DNA of 64,000 nt from contig DJOW01000017.1 in NCBI GenBank assembly GCA_002437305.1, forward strand, positions 100,348 to 164,347, given 5' to 3'. The position numbers were made by a program, and so were the translations under genes. This document shows, one piece after another, positions 17,993 to 26,500 of the stretch. Source of the stretch: Bacteroidales bacterium UBA6428 (GTDB taxonomy: Bacteria > Bacteroidota > Bacteroidia > Bacteroidales > UBA932). Numbering within the stretch: the stretch's first letter is position 1; each line of letters begins with the position of its first letter. Under the pieces are notes generated by a model, which saw only the letters and a program-made list of their open reading frames with translations, was not told where the DNA came from and made no database searches.

Positions 17993-19795
17993 ATGGCAAG
18001 AGAAATCAAGTTTTCCCTCGTTTACAGGGACATGTGGCAATCATCCGGCAAGTATGTTCCTCGCGTGGACCAACTCGTGGAGGTCGCCCCGGCCATCATT
18101 GATATGGGCTGCTTCGACCGCGTTGAGACCAATGGAGGCGCATTCGAGCAGGTGAACCTCCTTTTCGGAGAGAACCCGAACGTGGCCGTCCGCCGCTGGA
18201 CCGCCCCTTTCCACAAGGCCGGAATCCAGACCCACATGCTGGAAAGAGGTCTTAACGCGCTGAGAATGAACCCTGTTCCTGCCGATGTCAGAGAGCTGAT
18301 GTTCAAGGTGAAGAAAAAACAGGGCACCGACATCTCCCGCTCATTCTGCGGTCTGAACGACCACAGGAACCTGCGCCGCTCCGTTGAGTTCGCCAAGAAA
18401 GGCGGAATGGTTTCTCAGGTGGCTCTTTCCATCACCAATTCCCCTGTCCACACCGTTGAATATTACATGGGCATCGTCGACAAGGTGGTTGAATATGGAG
18501 CCGACGAGATCTGCCTCAAGGACATGGCGGGAATAGGCCGTCCGACCTTCCTCGGCCGGCTTACCCGCGACATCAAGAAGAAATACCCTCACATCCTTGT
18601 CCAGTACCACGGCCATTCGGGACCAGGCTTCTCCCCTGCTTCAATGCTTGAGGTGGCGCGCGCGGGAGCCGACATCCTCGATGTCGCCGTGGAGCCGCTT
18701 TCCTGGGGCAAGGTCCACCCCGACGTCATCACTATCCGTGAGATGATGAAGGCAGATGGTTTCCTGGTAAAAGATCTGAATATGGACGCCTACATGGAGG
18801 TGCGCCGCCTCACGCAGAAGTTCATAGACGACTTCCTCGGCTACTGGATCAACCCTTCCAACGCCAAGATGAGCTCGCTGCTCGTGGGCTGCGGCCTGCC
18901 GGGCGGAATGATGGGCTCGATGATGGCCGACCTCAAAGGATTCCAGGGCGCGATCAACGCCGCCGAGAGGGCTCACGGCCGTCCGGAGATCAGCCTTGAC
19001 ACCTTGATGGTCAAGTTGTTCCAAGAAGTTGAATATGTCTGGCCGCGTCTCGGCTACCCGCCGCTCGTGACCCCGTTCAGCCAGTACACCAAGAACACGG
19101 CTCTGATGAACCTGCTGAACCTTCTGAACGGCAAGCCTCGTTGGACCACCATCGACAAGGACACCTGGAATATGATCCTCGGCAAGATGGGCCGTCTTCC
19201 TGGCAAACTTGCTCCGGAGATCGTGGATCTTGCAAAGCAGAAAGGTCTGGAGTTCTACACCGGAGACCCTCAGGAGATGTACCCGGACGAGCTGCCTAAG
19301 TTCCGTCAGATGATGAAGGAAGAAGGTTGGGACGAAGGTCAGGACGAGGAGGAGCTCTTCGAGTTCGCGATGCACGAGCGGCAGTACAGGGACTTTAGGA
19401 GCGGCATCGCCAAGCAGCGCTTCAACGCCGAGCTCGCCGACCTCAAGGCCAAGGCCAACGCTCCTATCGAAGTCGTGCGTCCGGTTGTCGAGATGCCTAA
19501 GTTCGATGTCGATGAATATGCCAAGCGCTATCCTCACGCCGTTCCTGTCCAGGCTCCGGCCAAAGGCCAGCTTCTCTGGCAGGTCGATGTGGAGGACGAT
19601 TCCGCTGCACCTATAGCCGGGACAGAGGTCAAGGCCGGCAAGGGGATCGGTTTCGTGCAGACATATTACGGAATGGAGGAGCTCGTTCCAGCTGTTGACG
19701 GCCGCATCGTGGCCATTCTCGGCAAGCAGGGGGACAAGGTAGCCAAAGGTGAGATCGTCGCCTTTGTCGAAGGCTCCGCCGACGCCGCCAAGTAA
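17993..19795 (+). CDS. Biotin-dependent carboxyltransferase (PycB/OadA-like) with lysine-less biotinyl-like tail
   Basis: 600 residues. Residues 1-~290 form the carboxyltransferase TIM barrel. The catalytic Lys is in DEICLKDMAGIG and the metal-binding His pair in VQYHGHSGPGFSP. The N-terminal metal motif is RDMWQS instead of RDAHQS: the Asp is kept, His is Trp. The middle resembles the PYC/OadA conserved region. The last ~80 residues look like a biotinyl/lipoyl barrel (VPAVDGRIVAILGKQGDKVA), but the biotin-accepting AMKM is replaced by YGMEE. It may therefore use a separate carrier protein (inference). Substrate could be pyruvate, oxaloacetate or another acyl group. Confidence 0.75.
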   Translation: MAREIKFSLVYRDMWQSSGKYVPRVDQLVEVAPAIIDMGCFDRVETNGGAFEQVNLLFGENPNVAVRRWTAPFHKAGIQTHMLERGLNALRMNPVPADVRELMFKVKKKQGTDISRSFCGLNDHRNLRRSVEFAKKGGMVSQVALSITNSPVHTVEYYMGIVDKVVEYGADEICLKDMAGIGRPTFLGRLTRDIKKKYPHILVQYHGHSGPGFSPASMLEVARAGADILDVAVEPLSWGKVHPDVITIREMMKADGFLVKDLNMDAYMEVRRLTQKFIDDFLGYWINPSNAKMSSLLVGCGLPGGMMGSMMADLKGFQGAINAAERAHGRPEISLDTLMVKLFQEVEYVWPRLGYPPLVTPFSQYTKNTALMNLLNLLNGKPRWTTIDKDTWNMILGKMGRLPGKLAPEIVDLAKQKGLEFYTGDPQEMYPDELPKFRQMMKEEGWDEGQDEEELFEFAMHERQYRDFRSGIAKQRFNAELADLKAKANAPIEVVRPVVEMPKFDVDEYAKRYPHAVPVQAPAKGQLLWQVDVEDDSAAPIAGTEVKAGKGIGFVQTYYGMEELVPAVDGRIVAILGKQGDKVAKGEIVAFVEGSADAAK

Positions 19796-20610
19796 TGAAT
19801 ATTCAGAAAGATCTGAAAGTTGTTTCTCCGGGCACTTTGATGGTTGGTGAGCATTGCCGAACCACAAGCTCAGTGTCCGGAAAAATTTTAGTCGCTTCAT
19901 CGGTCTCAGAACTGTCCACCCCGGTCGCTGAGCCTGCCGAAGCGACTTCTTGTAACGACTCCGTTGCTTCGATGATTGGTGAGCCTTGTCGAACCACAAG
20001 ATCAGCGACCGAATTATTCCAAGACGCTGGTTTACCTCCCATAGAGCTACATCCTTTCGAGCCGTTCCTGCCGATTAATGCCAAAGTGCTGATGCTTGGC
20101 AGTTTCCCTCCACAAGCCAAACGCTGGAGCATGGAGTTCTACTACCCGAACTTCATCAACGACATGTGGAGGATCCTTGGTCTGATTTTCTTCGGTGACA
20201 AGAACCGTTTCGTTGATGTTGCCGCCAAGAAGTTTAAACTTAAGGAGATAGTTGACTTCTGCACCGAGACCGGCATAGCGATGTTCGACACCGCCACAGC
20301 CGTCCGCCGCCTGAAAGACAACGCCTCCGACAAGTTCCTGGAGGTCGTCACCCCGACCGACATCCCTGCCCTGTTAAGGCAAATTCCTCAATGTCAAGCC
20401 ATTGTCACGACTGGTGAGAAGGCCACCGAAACCTTGTGCCAAACGTTCGGGGTTAATGCGCCGACTACGGGAGAATATTCAGAATTTCACTTCGGGAATC
20501 GTCCAATGCGTCTCTACCGCATGCCATCCTCCTCCAGAGCCTATCCCCTCTCCCTCGAAAAGAAAGCCGCCGCCTACCGCCGCCTCTTCTCCGACCTCGG
20601 AATGGTATAA
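19795..20610 (+). CDS. Uracil-DNA glycosylase family protein with repeat-derived N-terminus
   Basis: 271 residues. The core from about residue 80 matches Bacteroidota UDG-fold proteins: INAKVLMLGSFPPQAKRWSM, FYYPNFINDMWRILG, then CQAIVTTGEKA and YRMPSSSRAYPLSLEKK. It probably removes damaged or deaminated bases, but the specificity is unknown. The ATG at 19795 overlaps the preceding stop (TAATG). Residues ~10-72 are encoded by palindromic repeats also found in intergenic DNA, so the true start may be further in, for example Met 61 or Met 102. Codon use in that stretch is unlike the core. Confidence 0.7.
   Translation: MNIQKDLKVVSPGTLMVGEHCRTTSSVSGKILVASSVSELSTPVAEPAEATSCNDSVASMIGEPCRTTRSATELFQDAGLPPIELHPFEPFLPINAKVLMLGSFPPQAKRWSMEFYYPNFINDMWRILGLIFFGDKNRFVDVAAKKFKLKEIVDFCTETGIAMFDTATAVRRLKDNASDKFLEVVTPTDIPALLRQIPQCQAIVTTGEKATETLCQTFGVNAPTTGEYSEFHFGNRPMRLYRMPSSSRAYPLSLEKKAAAYRRLFSDLGMV
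19829..19882. repeat. Palindromic repeat, family A, copy 1 (inside UDG ORF)
   Basis: CCGGGCAC and GTGTCCGG form outer arms around a core ending in CACAAGCTCAG. It shares the layout with the copies at 19967 and 30309. Confidence 0.6.
19923..20012. repeat. Palindromic repeats, family A: short unit and copy 2 (inside UDG ORF)
   Basis: 19923-19946 holds a self-complementary GGTCGCT...AGCGAC unit with GAGCCTGCCGAAG. 19967-20012 is an imperfect direct repeat of 19835-19880 (TTCGATGATTGGTGAGC, TCGAACCACAAG, TCAGCGACCGA). Confidence 0.6.
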
Positions 20611-20849
20611 GCATATTGGAATCAGCCATATCAACATATTCAAAGAAAACCACCCGAGAGCACTACTCCACCGAGACCATCCGGCGGATCTGCGGCGACC
20701 TTTTCGAGCAAGGCATATTGGTCACGAAAGTTGTCACGCGAACAAGTCATTCGAGTCAACCTCATTATCCACGATTCCATAGCGCGACCCATTGGCCATG
20801 CATTCCTGTTTTATTTGCAGAGTTGCAAAAAGCCCGAGATAAAATGAGT

Positions 20850-20986
20850 CTTTCGGCAACATTTTGAAGGCATTTCGTCGCCGGAAAGAGAAGGGCAGAA
20901 GGCAACGGCAGCATTATAGGGCGATTTTGCTGCCTTGGAGGTAAAAAATTAGGGTGACGGGAGCGTTTTGAGGGCTTTGCGTCACC
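20850..20986. repeat. Cluster of three REP-like palindromes, family B
   Basis: Hairpins at 20850-20888, 20903-20937 and 20953-20986. On the minus strand each reads as a stem such as GGCGAC, then AAAWGCCYTCAAAA-like loop sequence, then GTTGCC or its counterpart. Stem bases differ between copies while pairing holds: GGTGACG/CGTCACC, GGCAGC/GCTGCC, CGGC-AC/GT-GCCG. Two more copies lie at 30015-30042 and 30066-30095. Confidence 0.65.
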
Positions 20987-21024
20987 GTGGAGGGCATTCA
21001 ATTGGGAGTCAAGGAGTAAAATGA

Positions 21025-21057
21025 ACCTCCTCCCTCTACATTCGGGAGGGAGGAGGT
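21025..21057. terminator. Strong hairpin, possible bidirectional terminator
   Basis: Perfect 12-bp stem ACCTCCTCCCTC/GAGGGAGGAGGT with a 9-nt loop, between two convergent stops. T-rich but not continuous T runs on both sides. Confidence 0.45.
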
Positions 21058-21139
21058 CCATTTATTCAGCTCTTTATCAAGAACTTAGGCTCCACGGTAA
21101 TTTGCGGCCTGCAATATCTGCCTGTTTTGGCGCCCGACC

Positions 21140-21289
21140 TTAGAGCTACCCGGCGGTCGGCTTGAAGCTGTCGCCCTAATGGGCGTTGCCGCGGCCTCTT
21201 CACCTTAGAGCTACCCGGCTGAAGGCTTGAAGAGACGGGAGCGAGATCACCGGCGGTGGCGCTACAGCTACCCGGCGGTCGAATTGAAG
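21140..21289. repeat. Three-copy 30-bp repeat overlapping the lplA 3' end
   Basis: Copies at 21140-21169, 21203-21232 and 21261-21289 share AGCTACCCGGC and end in TTGAAG, at 58-63 bp spacing. The third contains the stop codon of lplA, so the gene tail appears duplicated downstream. Confidence 0.65.
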
Positions 21290-22233
21290 AGGAGGGCGGC
21301 TAGATCGTCGGGGGTGGCGCCGCGGAAGTAGGTGGCGACGGGCTGGGTGACGAGGAAGGACTTTACGTCAGCGGGGTCGTAACGGAGGCCGATCATCTTG
21401 GCAGCGAGGTCGGAGGCGGGGGTGTCGAAAAGGAAATCACCGGTGAAATCGAGACGGGTGATCAGGCCGTGGTCCACACGGAGATTGGCTTCGACTGTGC
21501 CACAGGAGAGTTTGGCCTTGCAGCGGAAATCGGCTTCGTGGGAGTGGCCGTAGATGAAATCCCATGTGGAGAACTTCTCGTCGGCTTGCTTGCGGACCTC
21601 TGCGATCTGCCCGTCCGAGAGTGGCATCCGGTCGTCACCGGCGGAGAGGATTTCCTGGAGAGCGGCCTGAAGCTCATCCAAGGACTTGAACTGAGGCAGG
21701 TACTCCTTCAGGTTCGCCACACGGCTCTTGACCGAGGATATTCCTTTGGCCTGCATCTTCGATGTCGGAGTGTCAAGGACCTTGACAAGTGTGTCAAGGT
21801 CAACGTCGTACATCAGCGTGCCGTGGATGATCTCCTGATTGTGGGAGACGCGGCGGGCGTAGCCGGAGACCTTTCTTCCTTCCACGAATATGTCGTTGCG
21901 GCCTGTCAGCTCAGCGGGCACGCCAAGACTGCGCAGAGCGTCAACCATCGGCTGCGTGGACGGATTCCTGCCGATGATCGTGTAGTTCATGTTCTGGAGG
22001 TCGTGATAGACGGCCCCGCCGCCGGTCACGCGGCGCGCCAACGTGATTCCGTGCGAATTGAGATAGTCCAGGTTCACCTCGCTGTAGGCATTCTGGTTCA
22101 AGCCGATGATCACGGCCGGGCGGTTCCTCCAGAGGAAGAAATACGGTTCCTCGGACGGGATGTTCTCAAGGCAATATTCATCGAACGCGAGGTTGAAATA
22201 CGGGTCGGTGGAGTTGTTGATAAGATATTTCAT
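21268..22233 (-). CDS. lplA: Lipoate-protein ligase A
   Basis: 321 residues. The lipoyl-AMP binding motif RRVTGGGAVYHD is present, with RPAVIIGLNQNAYSEVNLDY before it and GTLMYDVDLDTL after. A C-terminal accessory domain is present, as in E. coli LplA. It attaches lipoate to lipoyl domains using ATP; the E2 protein at 35.6-37 kb is an obvious acceptor. The 3' end lies in a repeat that recurs twice downstream. Confidence 0.92.
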   Translation of the reverse strand: MKYLINNSTDPYFNLAFDEYCLENIPSEEPYFFLWRNRPAVIIGLNQNAYSEVNLDYLNSHGITLARRVTGGGAVYHDLQNMNYTIIGRNPSTQPMVDALRSLGVPAELTGRNDIFVEGRKVSGYARRVSHNQEIIHGTLMYDVDLDTLVKVLDTPTSKMQAKGISSVKSRVANLKEYLPQFKSLDELQAALQEILSAGDDRMPLSDGQIAEVRKQADEKFSTWDFIYGHSHEADFRCKAKLSCGTVEANLRVDHGLITRLDFTGDFLFDTPASDLAAKMIGLRYDPADVKSFLVTQPVATYFRGATPDDLAALLFNSTAG

Positions 22234-22278
22234 TGCTCATTTAATTAAAGTAATCCATGTACAGAAGACGGGCCAGGT

Positions 22279-22848
22279 TTACAGGCCGCTTTCGATTACT
22301 GGCAGGATATGTTTCTTTATTTCAGGGTAATTCGGAAGATGAGTTCCAGGGTAGGAACGCGAGCGACCTGGATAATACGACTCAAATTCGTCCTTGCAGT
22401 TCACCAGCTCATCGCGGTCTGCGAACATACCGGTCGTCAAGGCGATCTCCTCCGGAGAAAGTCCGTCAAACTCAGTGGTTTCCAAACGGGCATATTCATC
22501 GCACAACGCATCGGTGACGGTGAATGTCAACGCTCCGTCGCGGCGCAGGGAGAGATATTCACGCTCCCCTGTCATTGTGCGGAGGAGCCTAGAGATGTGG
22601 AAGTCCGGGTTGACGAGGATCTTTCGGTGGCCACGGAGCTTCTGCGCCCAGAATCCGCCCAGGGACAGGCCCACGATGAGGTCAGGGCGCTCGTCACGGC
22701 ATATTCCCTTAAGAAGGTCAAGAGCCTCGTGCGGGTCGATCGGCACATCCGGAGCGATGACCTCGCTTCCCTTCAGAAGAATCCGCAGGGAAGAGGCCAT
22801 CTTGTAGACTCCTGAGGAGGCAAGCCCGTGAATGAAAAGGATTCTCAT
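22279..22848 (-). CDS. YqiA-like alpha/beta-fold esterase
   Basis: 189 residues. Begins MRILFIHGLASSGVYKMA and has the nucleophile elbow GLSLGG, as in the UPF0227/YqiA group of small esterases. A late Asp (FADRDELV) and the His in GTHLPNY could complete the triad. Substrate unknown. 5 nt separate it from the HAD gene. Confidence 0.75.
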   Translation of the reverse strand: MRILFIHGLASSGVYKMASSLRILLKGSEVIAPDVPIDPHEALDLLKGICRDERPDLIVGLSLGGFWAQKLRGHRKILVNPDFHISRLLRTMTGEREYLSLRRDGALTFTVTDALCDEYARLETTEFDGLSPEEIALTTGMFADRDELVNCKDEFESYYPGRSRSYPGTHLPNYPEIKKHILPVIESGL

Positions 22849-22853
22849 GAATA

Positions 22854-23750
22854 TCAGTCCTTGTGGCTCTCGATGATCAGGTCGCAGAGTTCCTTGAGGT
22901 CGCGGACTATGATGTCAGCCGGGTAGTGCTCCGGATTAGGATTGGAGCGGGCATCCTCGGCCACCTTGAGCGCTGTGTCAAGGGTCGTCTCTCCGGAGAG
23001 GACGAGCGCGCTGACGGCTCCGGCGTTGTGGCCCATCGCGATGTCGGTGTAGATCCGGTCTCCGACCATGGCGATCTCGTCAGGCTGGAGTCCGTTGCGG
23101 TCGCGGATGCCGTCAAGCATCGTCGGATCAGGCTTGCCCATCACCTTGTCAGGCTTTCTTCCGGTCGCAGCCTCAATGCACTTCTGGAGCGATCCGCAGT
23201 CCACAAGGACGGTCCTCGCGTCCGTCGGGCAGACCCAATCCGGATTTGTCGCGATGTAAGGGATGCCTTGCTTCGCCCACCACGCGGCCCTGCAGAGGCG
23301 TGAATATACCAATGTCGTGTCAAAGGCCACAACCAGCATGTCAGGAACGTCATCAGGATCGTCAGCGCAGGAGACGAACCCGGCCTTCTCGAACTGACCG
23401 ATCATGCTCGGGGTTCCCAAAATAAAGAGCTTCCTTACGTTAGGATAGTTTTTCTTGATGTAGTCGATCGTAGCGACCGGAGTCGTGTACATGTTCCCCT
23501 CATCGGCGGGAATCCCCATTCCGGAGAGCTTCTTGAGGTAGTCCTCAACCGACTTCGTCGGATTGTTAGTGAGAAATGAATATCCTACCCCGTTCTTCTT
23601 CATCTTTTCCAGAACCTCCACCGTGAAAGGGAAGATGTTGTCCTCCATGTAGATCGTGCCGTCCATGTCCAGAGCCAGATGCTTGATCCGGCGGAGCTTG
23701 GCCTTCTGCTCAGCTGTGAGAGACTTGTTATAGTTTTCTGTCATATTCAT
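22854..23750 (-). CDS. HAD-IIA family phosphatase (NagD-like)
   Basis: 298 residues. Motif I is ALDMDGTIYMEDNIFPF, motif II FLTNNPTKS, and motif III/IV with a Lys in KVMGKPDPTM and MVGDRIYTDIAMGHNAG. The IIA cap lies between motifs II and III. Such enzymes dephosphorylate sugar phosphates, nucleotides or glycolate phosphate; substrate not determined. Start at 23750, or 6 nt downstream (MTENYN). Confidence 0.88.
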   Translation of the reverse strand: MNMTENYNKSLTAEQKAKLRRIKHLALDMDGTIYMEDNIFPFTVEVLEKMKKNGVGYSFLTNNPTKSVEDYLKKLSGMGIPADEGNMYTTPVATIDYIKKNYPNVRKLFILGTPSMIGQFEKAGFVSCADDPDDVPDMLVVAFDTTLVYSRLCRAAWWAKQGIPYIATNPDWVCPTDARTVLVDCGSLQKCIEAATGRKPDKVMGKPDPTMLDGIRDRNGLQPDEIAMVGDRIYTDIAMGHNAGAVSALVLSGETTLDTALKVAEDARSNPNPEHYPADIIVRDLKELCDLIIESHKD

Positions 23751-23870
23751 GTTACTTTTTTATGGCCGCTTTTGCAGGCTCCGCGGCCGGGCGGACAACA
23801 AGGCCCGGCGGCCGAACATATTCAAATCCTGCAAAAATAACAATTTCTTCATTAAGAATGCCGTTTTTTG

Positions 23871-23878
23871 TATCTTTG
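23871..23878 (+). promoter_or_regulatory. -7 box for the transporter gene
   Basis: TATCTTTG 28 nt before the ATG at 23907. Confidence 0.6.
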
Positions 23879-23906
23879 TGTTCCCCTGTTCTTAAAACAT
23901 TGAATA

Positions 23907-25310
23907 ATGGATCAATCAGTCAAGAAGAAGTACAACTACTGGCAGTGGAGAACCCTCATCATCCTGATGATAGGCTACGCCCTTTTCTATTTCGTAAGAA
24001 AGAACTTCAGCATCACGATGCCGGCCTTGGAGGCTGAGCTGGGAATCAGCAAGGTCAAGCTCGGCCTGTTCCTGACCATGCATGGAATCATCTATGGTGT
24101 CTCAAGGTTCATCAACGGCTTCATCGCCGACCGCGTCAGCCGCAGGAAGATGATGGCAGCGGGACTTTTCCTCTCCGCGCTCGTGAACATATTCATAGGT
24201 CTCAGCCCTGAGATGAACGGCCTGTTCAACTTTATGGACGGTGAGGGCAAGGCCACGATGGGGATGGTCGCTTTCATCGGAAGTCTTTGGCTGATAAACG
24301 GTTATACCCAAGGAATGGGATTTCCGCCGTGCGGGAGCCTTATGGCCCACTGGATCAAGCCTTCCGAACTTGCCACCAAGCAGGCCATCTGGAACAGCTC
24401 GCACTCCATCGGAGCCAGCCTTGTGGCGTTCCTCTGCGGAACATTCATCCTGAACCACTTCTCCTACTCGGCCTGGCAGTGGTGCTTCTTCGTGCCGGCG
24501 CTCCTCGCCATAGCCGGAGCTGTTCTGGTTTTCTTCGGCCTCAAAGACACCCCGGCCTCGGTCGGTCTGCCTGGTCCTGAGGAGATTGACGACAACGCCC
24601 CTGTCAAGGAAGTTGTCACCGAACCTAAAGAGTTCACCGATTTCGCCTACAAGAGATTCGTCAAGGAGATGGTGTTCAAGAACCCTATCGTCTGGATTCT
24701 CGCGACATCCAACTTCTTCATCTACATCATCCGTTTCACGATTCTGGACTGGGGTGCCACCTTCCTCACGCAGGACAGGGAACTCAGCATCCAGACCGCC
24801 TCGACAGTAGTGGGGATCACCGAGGTTCTCGGCATAGTCGGCACACTTCTGGCCGGCTGGGCGACCGACAAGTTCTTCGGCAGCAAGGCACACAGAACCT
24901 GCCTCATCGGCCTTGCCTGCGCGACAGCCTGCTTCATCCTCTTCTGGCTCACACCTAAGGAGATGGCCGGCCTGTCAGTGGCCCTGATCATAATGGCCAG
25001 CTTCTTCATCTACATGCCGCAGGCTCTTATAGGAATATGCCTGTCCAACCAGGCCACCAAGCGTGTCGCCTCCTCCGCCAACGGAATGGCCGGCATTCTC
25101 GGCTACGCCAGCACCGCGGTCTCCGGCCTCATGTTCGGAGCCCTCGCCGACAAGTTCGGCTGGAACTCGGTCTTCGAGGTGGCCATCGCCCTGGGCATAG
25201 TCGGCGTGGTCCTTTTCGCCATCATCTGGAAAGCCCCTGCCGACGGCTACGCCAAAGCCGACAAACTCCTTGAGCAGGTCAAGACCGACTACGAGGCCCG
25301 GCGCAAGTAG
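23907..25310 (+). CDS. MFS transporter, organophosphate:phosphate antiporter type
   Basis: 467 residues with about 12 hydrophobic helices. MIGYALFYFVRKNFSITMPA near the start is the OPA hallmark (Tyr-x-x-Arg-Lys-x-x), and GFIADRVSRRKMM is the MFS loop 2-3 motif. Relatives are GlpT and UhpT, which exchange glycerol-3-phosphate or hexose phosphate for phosphate. The exact substrate is unknown. AGCGGT/ACCGCT forms a short hairpin across its stop codon. Confidence 0.87.
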   Translation: MDQSVKKKYNYWQWRTLIILMIGYALFYFVRKNFSITMPALEAELGISKVKLGLFLTMHGIIYGVSRFINGFIADRVSRRKMMAAGLFLSALVNIFIGLSPEMNGLFNFMDGEGKATMGMVAFIGSLWLINGYTQGMGFPPCGSLMAHWIKPSELATKQAIWNSSHSIGASLVAFLCGTFILNHFSYSAWQWCFFVPALLAIAGAVLVFFGLKDTPASVGLPGPEEIDDNAPVKEVVTEPKEFTDFAYKRFVKEMVFKNPIVWILATSNFFIYIIRFTILDWGATFLTQDRELSIQTASTVVGITEVLGIVGTLLAGWATDKFFGSKAHRTCLIGLACATACFILFWLTPKEMAGLSVALIIMASFFIYMPQALIGICLSNQATKRVASSANGMAGILGYASTAVSGLMFGALADKFGWNSVFEVAIALGIVGVVLFAIIWKAPADGYAKADKLLEQVKTDYEARRK

Positions 25311-25597
25311 CGGTTTCACACCGCTACACGAGACTGTACCCAACGGTTACAGATCATGCCTAAGCAACCACAAAACAGCTTCTTAGGCAATAAACTCCTC
25401 GCTTTCTCAAAAAAAATGGCGATGCCCTCTGAGACTTTACTGCAAAGAATCCTCTCCGCGATATAAAGCAGAAGCCACCGACCTCTTCACCTCACTGCCA
25501 CGACAAAGGAGGTCATTGGGAGGTCAACTTATAATGAGATTCAATGCAGCTCCCTTTATGGTACTTTGTGGATTGTCGTTTGAGATTGCGGATGTTA
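25311..25597. other. Intergenic spacer at the edge of the accessory region
   Basis: 287 nt. A GCCTAAG/CTTAGGC hairpin (25358-25388) and nothing else I can name. Confidence 0.5.
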
Positions 25598-26140
25598 TTA
25601 CGAAATGCCACTCAGGTCAAGTTTATAGACATGATCGTTATCCGGACGATTCTTTTTAAGAAACATCAGCATATAAACAGGCAGATATGTGATTGAGCCA
25701 CGTACTGAAAGGTTATCGTCACAGAAAACCATTCCGCTTTCGATGCCATAATCAGGAACCATCAGCACGTTGTCCATGGCGCTATGTCTGATGTAGTATT
25801 TGCCAGACTTGATCTCGATCGGAAGTACTTTCTCCTTGTATGTAATGACAAAATCGACCTCTCCAAACTTCTTGTTGTTGTAGTATGCCAAAGAGAAACC
25901 GTGTGCGGTCAATTCCTGCGCGGCGGCGTTCCCGAATATTCCACCGTAGTTGACATCCACCTCACCGCGAAGAAGTTTCAGCTGCAGTCCGTCTGAATAT
26001 TGGCAGGCAAGAAGCCCGACATTGTTCATAAACAACTTGTATCCCAGGACAAGTATTTGGCCGTGTAACAAGTTGACACTCTGCGAATAAGACTCTTTTC
26101 TATGGTTGATATATGCTAAAGATGGATGTATATGTAGCAC
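25598..26140 (-). pseudogene. C-terminal fragment of a DUF4143-type AAA ATPase
   Basis: Residues from about 36 on match the C-terminal half of Bacteroidota AAA ATPases with DUF4143: YKLFMNNVGLLACQYSDGLQ, NAAAQELTAHGF, and the PD-(D/E)xK-like GEVDFVITYKEKVLPIEIKS. The Walker A/B half is absent. The first ~35 residues are unrelated and come from the adjacent structured repeat (26107-26283), so the gene was probably cut there. Confidence 0.7.
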
Positions 26141-26283
26141 TCTACGAACAACTTGCCCGCCACTGGCTCTGTATGAGCGAGTGGCGAATAAGGCTTTGTT
26201 TATCAGTAGATTAACGTCTTCCCTTTAGCAAAAACCAACCAAAGGGAATACGTTAGGATATTCATTGACAGCTAATTAGAAAT
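26107..26283 (-). repeat. Three-hairpin structured element, copy 1
   Basis: About 175 bp. Stem A is ATATA/TATAT around CTAAAG (26110-26132). Stem B is CCACT-GCTC/GAGC-AGTGG (26160-26184). Stem C is AACGT-TTCCCTTT with AAAGGGAA-ACGTT (26212-26255) around a loop with AAACCAACC. It ends ATTCATTGACAGCTAATTAG. It aligns along its whole length with 29064-29240. Strand assigned by the flanking minus-strand ORFs. Confidence 0.65.
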
Positions 26284-26474
26284 CAAGGTGTTCGATGTTT
26301 AACACAGAGATGCCTTATGAGTTCTCCCCTGGCGATAAAAACCGGTAGCGTCAAGTGTATTTTGCTCATAATCTCCTGACAGAAGTCATTTCGCTGCCGG
26401 CAACTGTATTGAAACTGAGAGTTCGTCTCTTCGGATAATTTACAGCGATAGAACAAACGCAGGAAGATAGCCAC
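26283..26474 (-). CDS. Short hypothetical ORF, possibly a gene remnant
   Basis: 63 residues, rich in Cys and basic residues, ending at the boundary of structured element copy 1. No family recognised. Its end (CVKHRTP) vaguely resembles the end of the HExxH ORF before copy 2 (SLDHRVI), so element homology may extend slightly into both. It may be non-coding. Confidence 0.25.
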   Translation of the reverse strand: MAIFLRLFYRCKLSEETNSQFQYSCRQRNDFCQEIMSKIHLTLPVFIARGELIRHLCVKHRTP

Positions 26475-26500
26475 AATATGGACAATGTGAAGGGTCTAAT

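Larger units (their letters stand above)
20611..21267. other. Intergenic region with REP-like palindromes
   Basis: 657 nt without a supported gene between the UDG and lipoate ligase stops. It holds three REP-like hairpins (20850-20986), a strong hairpin (21025-21057) and two of three copies of a 30-bp repeat (21140-21289). Open frames here have no recognisable content. Confidence 0.7.
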
